NCBI GenBank assembly: GCA_018065205.1
Contig: JAGHTR010000213.1
Span: 1-11,371 of the forward strand
From: Candidatus Colicola caccequi
GTDB lineage: Bacteria; Bacteroidota; Bacteroidia; Bacteroidales; Paludibacteraceae
Direction of reading: 5' to 3'
Length of the DNA stretch: 11,371 bases
Each line of letters starts with the position of its first letter. The first letter of the stretch is position 1. Positions 5,810 through 11,371 of this stretch are shown here, piece by piece. The notes beneath the pieces were generated by a model. That model made no database searches, was not told the DNA's origin, and saw nothing but the letters and a program-made list of their open reading frames with translations. Both the position numbers and the translations under genes were made by a program.

Positions 5810-7735
5810 ATGCAGAATAATTTCGGTTTTGTTCGTGTAGCGGCAGCGGTTCCTAAGTGCCACGTCGCTGATGTAGATGCCAATGTGGCAGAGATTAAAT
5901 CACAGATTACGGAGGCCATCGAGGAAGGGGTGGAAGTGCTCTGCTTCCCCGAACTGACCGTCACCGGTTACACCTGTGCCGATTTGTTCTTTACGCAACA
6001 ACTGCAGCAAAACGCACTGCAGGGCGTGCAGCAAATTTGTGAATTCACTCGTGGTAAGTCCATCATCGTCTTAGTCGGCGCCCCGCTTAAAGTCGATAAT
6101 AACCTATTCAACTGCGCGTTCGTACTAACCGATGGCGAAGTAGTGGGCGTTGTCCCCAAAATCAACCTGCCTAATACCGGCGAGTTCTACGAGAAACGTT
6201 GGTTCACCAGCGGTCGTGCGGTACGCGAAATCAATGGTCACCCCCGCATCCCTACCGTTGAACTGTGGGGTGGGGACGTTCCCTTTGGTATAGACCTCCT
6301 CTTTATGACCCGCGCTTATTGCTTTGGTATAGAGGTATGCGAGGACTTATGGAGTCCCCTCCCGCCTTCTACCCAACTGGCTATTCAAGGTGCCGAACTG
6401 ATCTTTAACCTCAGTAGTAGCAACTGCGTAACCGGCAAGCATGCCTTCCGCCGCGATATGATTACTCAGCAGTCGGCACGCGTCCACTGCGGATATATAT
6501 ATACCTCCTCCGGTGTAGGCGAATCTACTACCGACGTCGTCTTCTCCGGCTCTACCTACATAGCCGAGAACGGCGAACTGCTCGAGATGGGCGACCGATT
6601 CATGCGAGATAGCAGTATGGTGATTTCCGAAATCGATATAGAGCGTCTGCGGACCGACCGCCAACGGAATACCAACTTCACTAAGGACCAACATGGTCAT
6701 TATCGCAAGATCAATGTGGCTCCTATTGAGTCTGAATTAGGGGAGACAGAACCTACGCATCGTCGTTTCTCAATGACTCCTTTCCTGCCATGCAAAGGCA
6801 CCGAAGATGCTTACTGCAGCGATGTACTCTCTATCCAAATAAGTGGCTTGGCACGGCGTTGGGAACATACGCACGCACAGACCCTTGTAATCGGTATATC
6901 AGGAGGACTAGACTCAACATTAGCCCTGCTTGTGGCTGCACAAACCGCCGATGTGTTAGGCTATGAACGCCAACGCATCTTAGGCGTTACCATGCCCGGT
7001 TTCGGCACGTCCGATCGCACCTATAATAACGCCATCAAACTGATGGAAGAATTAGGTGTATCCATTCACGAGATTCCGATTAGGGACGTGACTACCCAAC
7101 ACCTGCAGGATATCGATCACGATATCAACCGCCATGACGTCACCTACGAAAACGCACAAGCACGTATTCGTACGCTCATCCTCATGGACTTGGCAAATAA
7201 ATATAACGGACTGGTTGTCGGCACAGGCGACCTGAGCGAATTGGCCTTAGGTTGGGCTACTTACTGCGGTGACCACATGTCGATGTACGGACTCAACGCC
7301 GGAGTGCCCAAGACCCTTGTGCGCTATATGGTGCGTTACATAGCCGAGAACCTCTTTGCCGAAGAAACACGCGAGACGCTGCTCGATATAGTGGATACAC
7401 CTGTCTCCCCTGAACTGTTGCCGTTGGATGAACAAGGCGACATAGCCCAAAAAACCGAGGACCAGGTGGGACCGTATGAACTGCATGACTTCTTCATCTA
7501 CTACTTCCTCCGATACGGCTTCTCTCGCGATAAGATTGCATACATGGCTTCGGTGGCGTTTGAGGACCAATACACCCAGGAACAGATATCTCATTGGTTG
7601 GGCATCTTCATGCATCGCTTCTATTGCCAGCAATTCAAACGTTCGTGCCTGCCTGATGGACCCAAAGTCTGCTGCGTGAGTCTGTCTCCTCGTGGCGATT
7701 GGCGCATGCCGTCCGATATATGCGAAATGGAATAA
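5810..7735 (+). CDS. nadE: Glutamine-dependent NAD+ synthetase
   Basis: A 641-residue two-domain enzyme of normal length. It makes NAD+ from nicotinic acid adenine dinucleotide, ATP and glutamine, the last step of NAD biosynthesis, in the cytoplasm. The N-terminal nitrilase-like glutaminase domain (about 1-290) has the catalytic triad in place: E48 in CFPELTVTGY, K117 in VPKINLPN and C177 in IEVCEDLWSP. The C-terminal synthetase domain carries the ATP pyrophosphatase P-loop ISGGLDST (SGGLDS at 364-369) and the GTGDLSELALGWATYCGDH segment. It can therefore use glutamine, unlike the shorter ammonia-only NadE. It begins at ATG 5810 just after a promoter, with no Shine-Dalgarno site. dsbD starts 3 nt after its stop, in the same frame, so the two are cotranscribed and probably translationally coupled. 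Confidence 0.97.
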   Translation: MQNNFGFVRVAAAVPKCHVADVDANVAEIKSQITEAIEEGVEVLCFPELTVTGYTCADLFFTQQLQQNALQGVQQICEFTRGKSIIVLVGAPLKVDNNLFNCAFVLTDGEVVGVVPKINLPNTGEFYEKRWFTSGRAVREINGHPRIPTVELWGGDVPFGIDLLFMTRAYCFGIEVCEDLWSPLPPSTQLAIQGAELIFNLSSSNCVTGKHAFRRDMITQQSARVHCGYIYTSSGVGESTTDVVFSGSTYIAENGELLEMGDRFMRDSSMVISEIDIERLRTDRQRNTNFTKDQHGHYRKINVAPIESELGETEPTHRRFSMTPFLPCKGTEDAYCSDVLSIQISGLARRWEHTHAQTLVIGISGGLDSTLALLVAAQTADVLGYERQRILGVTMPGFGTSDRTYNNAIKLMEELGVSIHEIPIRDVTTQHLQDIDHDINRHDVTYENAQARIRTLILMDLANKYNGLVVGTGDLSELALGWATYCGDHMSMYGLNAGVPKTLVRYMVRYIAENLFAEETRETLLDIVDTPVSPELLPLDEQGDIAQKTEDQVGPYELHDFFIYYFLRYGFSRDKIAYMASVAFEDQYTQEQISHWLGIFMHRFYCQQFKRSCLPDGPKVCCVSLSPRGDWRMPSDICEME

Positions 7736-7738
7736 CCT

Positions 7739-9268
7739 ATGTGGCTACTCATCCTCCTTTCTTTCTTGCAACCTGTCACCTGGTCCGCCCAACAGGTGAA
7801 CGATAGTGTGGTCCTAACTGCCTCTATTGAACAGGGTTGGCACATGACCCTTATCTCCATTGGCGATTCCATGATAGGGGAGGACTACAACGAATCGTAC
7901 CAATACACGATGCACCAAGACAGCATCCTGCCTATTCGTTTTACTGCCTGCGATGACCAACAATGTCTCGCTCCGGAAACATACCTATACACGCAGGGAC
8001 CTTCACCTGACCTTAATGGGAGTAGAACGGGAGTAGAACCTACTATCAGTCTATTCTTATTGGGACTATTGGCAGGCTTATTAGCCATCTTTACACCGTG
8101 TGTATGGCCTATCATTCCTATGACGGTCTCTTTCTTCCTTAAGAAAGGCGGAGGTGTACGCGATGCGTTGCTGTATGGACTCAGTATAGTTCTTATCTAC
8201 GTCGGTTTAGGCTTGCTCATCACCATCATCTTTGGTGCATCAGCCCTCAATGCTCTCTCCACCAATGCCATCGTCAACCTTTTCTTCTTCGCTATCTTGG
8301 TGGTCTTTGCCCTGTCTTTCTTTGGCTTATTCGAAATAACCCTGCCTGCTTCATGGTCCACTTCGCTCGACAAGAAAGCACGGCTCACTAAGGGTTGGTG
8401 GAGCATCCTACTCATGGCTACTACCCTCGTGGTTGTCTCTTTCTCGTGCACAGGACCTATCATCGGCACGCTACTCGTGGAAGCAGCATCATACTCGTTA
8501 CTCGCACCTACCATCGGCATGTTAGGTTTTGCCGTGGCGCTCGCCTTGCCCTTTACACTCTTTGCCCTCTTCCCGCAATGGATGAATCAACTGCCTAAGT
8601 CCGGAGAATGGATGCAAGGCTTTAAAGTCACGCTCGCGTGCCTTGAACTGGCTCTGTCTCTCAAGTTCCTCAGCGTGGCCGATATGGCGTACGGATGGGG
8701 TATATTGCCGCGATGGCTCTTTATAACACTTTGGATAATATGCTTTGCCGGATTAGGCATCTATCTGATTCGCCGCAGTTGGGTAGGTAAGGTGGTCGCC
8801 ATCGTCTCATGGCTGTTCACTATCTACCTCATTCCCGGATTATGGGGCGCACCCGTCAAGATAATAGCCGCCTTTGCGCCCCCTGCACAACTATCTGATA
8901 AGACGGTCTTCTATAACTACGAGGAAGGATTGCAATACGCCCGACAAACCAATCAACCTATCTTAATCAACTTCACCGGCTACGGTTGCGTCAATTGCCG
9001 TAAGATGGAAGAGTACGTGCTGTCCAATGACTCGGTGCAGGCACGGATGCAGAACTACGTCTATATCATGCTGTATGTGGATTCACGAATGGATGCCGAT
9101 GCTAACGAGATAGAAGATGGTATCGAGAATAGTCGACTTCAGCAGGAGCGGTTTGGCAGTAATGCGCAACCTTTCTTCATCCAATTAGATGCCAATGGCA
9201 CACCCATCTCCAACCCCTGCGCCTTCCTTATCGATCCTGATAAGTTCCTCCGCTGGTTAGTCTATTAA
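7739..9268 (+). CDS. dsbD: Compact DsbD-family thiol:disulfide interchange protein
   Basis: A 509-residue inner-membrane protein that passes electrons from cytoplasmic thioredoxin to periplasmic thiols. A hydrophobic signal segment (1-17, no basic n-region) precedes a short periplasmic domain with C71-DDQQ-C76, the DsbD alpha-type pair. About eight membrane segments span 103-368, with the conserved cysteines in FTPC121VWPIIP and SFSC237TGPIIG. A C-terminal thioredoxin-like domain has C417-V-N-C420. All six redox cysteines are present. Full-length Bacteroidetes homologues are usually about 650-700 residues; the difference lies mainly in the N-terminal domain, only about 80 residues here. The start at ATG 7739 is 3 nt after the nadE stop. 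An 11-bp out-of-frame tandem repeat lies in the linker at residues 94-100. Transcription ends at the hairpin at 9312-9339. The exact periplasmic partner is unknown. Confidence 0.9.
   Translation: MWLLILLSFLQPVTWSAQQVNDSVVLTASIEQGWHMTLISIGDSMIGEDYNESYQYTMHQDSILPIRFTACDDQQCLAPETYLYTQGPSPDLNGSRTGVEPTISLFLLGLLAGLLAIFTPCVWPIIPMTVSFFLKKGGGVRDALLYGLSIVLIYVGLGLLITIIFGASALNALSTNAIVNLFFFAILVVFALSFFGLFEITLPASWSTSLDKKARLTKGWWSILLMATTLVVVSFSCTGPIIGTLLVEAASYSLLAPTIGMLGFAVALALPFTLFALFPQWMNQLPKSGEWMQGFKVTLACLELALSLKFLSVADMAYGWGILPRWLFITLWIICFAGLGIYLIRRSWVGKVVAIVSWLFTIYLIPGLWGAPVKIIAAFAPPAQLSDKTVFYNYEEGLQYARQTNQPILINFTGYGCVNCRKMEEYVLSNDSVQARMQNYVYIMLYVDSRMDADANEIEDGIENSRLQQERFGSNAQPFFIQLDANGTPISNPCAFLIDPDKFLRWLVY
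8018..8039 (+). repeat. 11-bp perfect tandem duplication inside dsbD
   Basis: GGGAGTAGAAC occurs at 8018-8028 and again at 8029-8039, in the linker between the periplasmic domain and the first membrane segment. Because 11 is not a multiple of 3, gain or loss of a copy shifts the frame; reading through by hand with one copy gives a TAA within about 40 codons. Confidence 0.8.
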
Positions 9269-9270
9269 CC

Positions 9271-9298
9271 ACACACCATACACCGCACACCAAACACC
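9271..9298 (+). repeat. CA-rich heptamer array behind the dsbD stop
   Basis: Four successive 7-mers, ACACACC, ATACACC, GCACACC and AAACACC, share NNACACC. They start two bases after the TAA at 9266-9268. The tract 9267-9310 contains a single G. No function is evident. Confidence 0.65.
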
Positions 9299-9311
9299 AC
9301 ACTCACACCCA

Positions 9312-9344
9312 AAAGCCCGACTGTCTCCAGCCGGGCTTTCGTCT
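9312..9344. terminator. Bidirectional terminator between dsbD and dnaK
   Basis: AAAGCCCG (9312-9319) pairs with CGGGCTTT (9332-9339). Inside are an A/C mismatch and CTG/CAG closing a TCTC loop. T-rich sequence follows on the plus strand (TTTCGTCTTATT). On the minus strand the loop reads GAGA, a GNRA tetraloop, followed by TTTTGGG. It can serve both convergent genes. Confidence 0.75.
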
Positions 9345-9364
9345 TATTGGAGTGCTCTAAGCAC

Positions 9365-9452
9365 CGTTTTCGTTTACGTTTACGTTAATCAGTTTACGTT
9401 TGCGTTTACGTTTACGTTAATCAGTTTGCGTTTACGTTTGCGTTTACGTTTA
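9365..9452 (-). repeat. (AACGTA)n hexamer array overlapping the dnaK stop, with a 32-bp higher-order period
   Basis: On the plus strand variants CGTTTA and CGTTTG follow one another from 9365 to 9452, interrupted twice by CGTTAATCA (9383-9391 and 9415-9423). The block 9372-9395 recurs exactly at 9404-9427, giving a 32-bp super-repeat. In dnaK sense the array reads TAAACGTAAACGCAAACG and so on, starting with the TAA stop itself. The same hexamer family follows the DUF177 stop at 1208-1234. Confidence 0.85.
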
Positions 9453-11357
9453 TTTCACTTCTTCAAAATCTACATCCTCAGCGGCATTGCCTTTGTCATT
9501 GCCGTTATTGGTTGGACCTTGCGCACCTGCTTGTGCACCTGCGTTCTGTGCATTAGCGGCGTTGTACATTTCTTGACTGGCAGCCTGGAAAGCGGTCATC
9601 AGTTCGTTGTTGTACTTCTCGCATAAGTCAGCATCTTTCTTCTCGTAAGCCTCTTTCAAGTTCTTGAGAGCAGCCTCGATAGGTGCCTTCTTGTCGGCAG
9701 GGATCTTGTCGCCTAACTCTTGCAGTTGTTTCTCGGTTTGGAAGATAGTAGCGTCAGCCTTGTTGAGTTTCTCCACTTGCTCTTTGGCTTTCTTATCTGC
9801 TTCGGCATTAGCCTCTGCTTCAGCCTTCATGCGTTTGATCTCTTCATCGCTCAATCCGCTGGATGCCTCGATACGAATCTTCTGTTCCTTACCGGTTGCT
9901 TTGTCCTTAGCGGTTACATTCAAGATACCGTTAGCATCAATATCAAAGGTCACCTCAATCTGTGGCTCACCGCGACGAGCAGGCATGATACCATCTAAGT
10001 GGAAAATACCAATCTGCTTGTTCTGAGCAGCCATAGGACGCTCACCTTGCAGCACCTTGATCTCTACGCTCGGTTGGTTATCTACAGCCGTTGTGAACAC
10101 TTCCTGTTTCTTAGTAGGAATAGTGGTGTTTGCCTCAATCATGCGAGTCATCACGCCACCCATCGTCTCGATACCCAGACTCAACGGAGTAACATCCAGC
10201 AGCAAGACATCCTTTACTTCACCGGTCAATACGCCACCTTGGATAGCAGCACCTACTGCCACTACTTCGTCCGGGTTAACGCTCTTGTTGGGCTCCTTGC
10301 CGAAGAAATTCTTAACGGCCTCTTGGATGGCAGGAATACGGGTTGAACCACCTACCAAGATAACCTCATCGATATCGCTCTTGCTCAGGTGTGCGTTGGT
10401 CAAGCATGTCTCACATGGAGCAATAGTGCGCTTAATCAAGTCATCCACCAGCATCTCGAATTTCTGACGACTCAACGTCTTAACCAAGTGTGCAGGCACA
10501 CCATTTACCGGCATGATGTACGGCAGGTTAATCTCCGTGGAAGTGGTATTGCTGAGCTCAATCTTAGCCTTCTCAGCTGCTTCTTTCAGACGTTGCATTG
10601 CCATTGGGTCTTTGCTCAGGTCAGCACCGCCGTTCTCGTTCTTGAACTCCTGAACGAGCCACTCGATGATGCGTTGGTCAAAGTCATCACCACCCAGGTG
10701 CGTGTCACCGGCTGTGGACTTAACTTCAAATACACCGTCACCTAACTCCAAGATAGATACATCGTGCGTACCACCACCGCAGTCAAAGACCACAATCTTC
10801 AAGTCCTTATTGGCTTTGTCTAAACCGTATGCCAAGGCAGCAGCCGTGGGCTCGTTCACAATACGACGTACATTCAGTCCTGCAATCTCACCGGCCTCCT
10901 TAGTAGCTTGACGCTGACTGTCGTTAAAGTATGCAGGCACCGTGATAACGGCTTCCGTCACTTCCTGACCCAGATAGTCCTCTGCGGTCTTCTTCATCTT
11001 TTGCAGGATGATAGCACTAATCTCCTGTGGAGTGTATAAACGACCATCAATATCTACGCGAGGCGTGTTATTGTCTCCTTTTACTACTTTATAAGGAACG
11101 CGTGCGATCTCTTGACTGAGATGATCGTAACTCTCACCCATGAAACGCTTAATACTATTCACCGTCTTAGTGGGGTTCGTAATAGCCTGACGCTTAGCCG
11201 GATCACCTACTTTGCGCTCGCCGCCTTCTACAAAACCAATCACGGACGGAGTGGTACGTTTACCTTCGCTGTTGGTAATCACCATCGGCTCATTACCTTC
11301 CATTACAGCAACACAAGAGTTTGTTGTTCCTAAGTCAATTCCAATAATCTTACTCAT
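9450..11357 (-). CDS. dnaK: Chaperone protein DnaK (Hsp70)
   Basis: A 635-residue Hsp70, normal length. It binds exposed hydrophobic peptides in an ATP-driven cycle with DnaJ and GrpE in the cytoplasm. The nucleotide-binding domain (1 to about 380) has GIDLGTTNSCVAV, VPAYFNDSQRQAT, FDCGGGTHDVSILEL (phosphate loop 194-197) and VGGSTRIP. The linker DVLLLDVTPLSLG leads to the substrate-binding beta domain, then an alpha lid rich in Ala, Glu and Lys. The tail is rich in Gly, Ala, Asn and Gln and ends in DVDFEEVK, the Bacteroidetes equivalent of the EEVD-like terminus. C193 and H198 replace the Leu and Phe of the E. coli phosphate loop; His at this place is, as I recall, known in other Bacteroidetes. 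It starts at ATG 11355-11357 with only 14 nt of upstream sequence in the window, so its promoter and any heat-shock element are not visible. The stop codon is fused to the hexamer array. Confidence 0.98.
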   Translation of the reverse strand: MSKIIGIDLGTTNSCVAVMEGNEPMVITNSEGKRTTPSVIGFVEGGERKVGDPAKRQAITNPTKTVNSIKRFMGESYDHLSQEIARVPYKVVKGDNNTPRVDIDGRLYTPQEISAIILQKMKKTAEDYLGQEVTEAVITVPAYFNDSQRQATKEAGEIAGLNVRRIVNEPTAAALAYGLDKANKDLKIVVFDCGGGTHDVSILELGDGVFEVKSTAGDTHLGGDDFDQRIIEWLVQEFKNENGGADLSKDPMAMQRLKEAAEKAKIELSNTTSTEINLPYIMPVNGVPAHLVKTLSRQKFEMLVDDLIKRTIAPCETCLTNAHLSKSDIDEVILVGGSTRIPAIQEAVKNFFGKEPNKSVNPDEVVAVGAAIQGGVLTGEVKDVLLLDVTPLSLGIETMGGVMTRMIEANTTIPTKKQEVFTTAVDNQPSVEIKVLQGERPMAAQNKQIGIFHLDGIMPARRGEPQIEVTFDIDANGILNVTAKDKATGKEQKIRIEASSGLSDEEIKRMKAEAEANAEADKKAKEQVEKLNKADATIFQTEKQLQELGDKIPADKKAPIEAALKNLKEAYEKKDADLCEKYNNELMTAFQAASQEMYNAANAQNAGAQAGAQGPTNNGNDKGNAAEDVDFEEVK

Positions 11358-11371
11358 AATTGTATATTTTT

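Noticed and set aside
9372..9452. 32-bp repeats behind dnaK as a CRISPR array
   Set aside because: The repeat copies are contiguous and made of internal hexamers, without unique spacers, and no cas genes are present.
9426..9626. Frame starting MRLRLRLRLF on the plus strand at 9426
   Set aside because: The Leu-Arg run is just the TTACGT hexamer array translated, and the rest lies antisense to dnaK.
10057..10467. Long antisense frames inside dnaK (and similar ones inside nadE, fbp and dsbD)
   Set aside because: They are shadows of strongly conserved coding genes, with no family features and no start signals of their own.
1..11371. A new defence or mobile system spanning the window
   Set aside because: Apart from the left 700 bp, all genes are recognisable housekeeping or catabolic families; no integrase, transposase, toxin-antitoxin pair, reverse transcriptase or nuclease cluster is visible.

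Overview
The window looks like chromosomal DNA of a Bacteroidales bacterium, probably a gut or rumen type; the genus cannot be resolved by reading alone. Three things point there. First, four promoters match the Bacteroidetes pattern TTTG-N20/21-TAnnTTTG almost perfectly. Second, most start codons lack a Shine-Dalgarno sequence. Third, the proteins are typical of the group: a class III fructose-1,6-bisphosphatase, a DnaK ending in DVDFEEVK, a DUF177-rpmF pair, a pseudouridine synthase with an Arg-rich N-terminal tail, and a CE2-type carbohydrate esterase.

Layout. Positions 1-706 are the accessory part. They hold the C-terminal end of a small unrecognised protein, a terminator-like hairpin, a promoter followed by tandem palindromes, and the remnant of a Bacteroidales AAA-type ATPase whose central ATP-binding part has been deleted. 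Positions 787-3633 (+) run DUF177/YceD, rpmF (L32), rluB and a secreted CE2-like esterase. The first three belong to large-subunit ribosome biogenesis; the esterase start overlaps the rluB stop. Positions 3598-5686 (-) carry tRNA-Glu(CTC), a terminator-like hairpin and fbp, whose 3' end overlaps the esterase by 36 nt. Positions 5713-5792 hold two divergent promoters. Positions 5810-9268 (+) carry nadE and a compact dsbD in one transcription unit. Positions 9450-11357 (-) carry dnaK, convergent with dsbD.

Most of the window is ordinary housekeeping. The unusual signals are: AACGTA-type hexamer arrays placed directly behind the stop codons of two genes, in the same orientation relative to each gene; a CA-rich heptamer array behind a third stop codon; tandem palindromes downstream of the promoter of the deleted ATPase gene; a tRNA-hairpin-fbp arrangement in which fbp has the only strong Shine-Dalgarno site and no promoter of its own; and an 11-bp out-of-frame tandem duplication inside dsbD. 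I see no defence system, CRISPR array, insertion sequence or clearly new multi-gene system.
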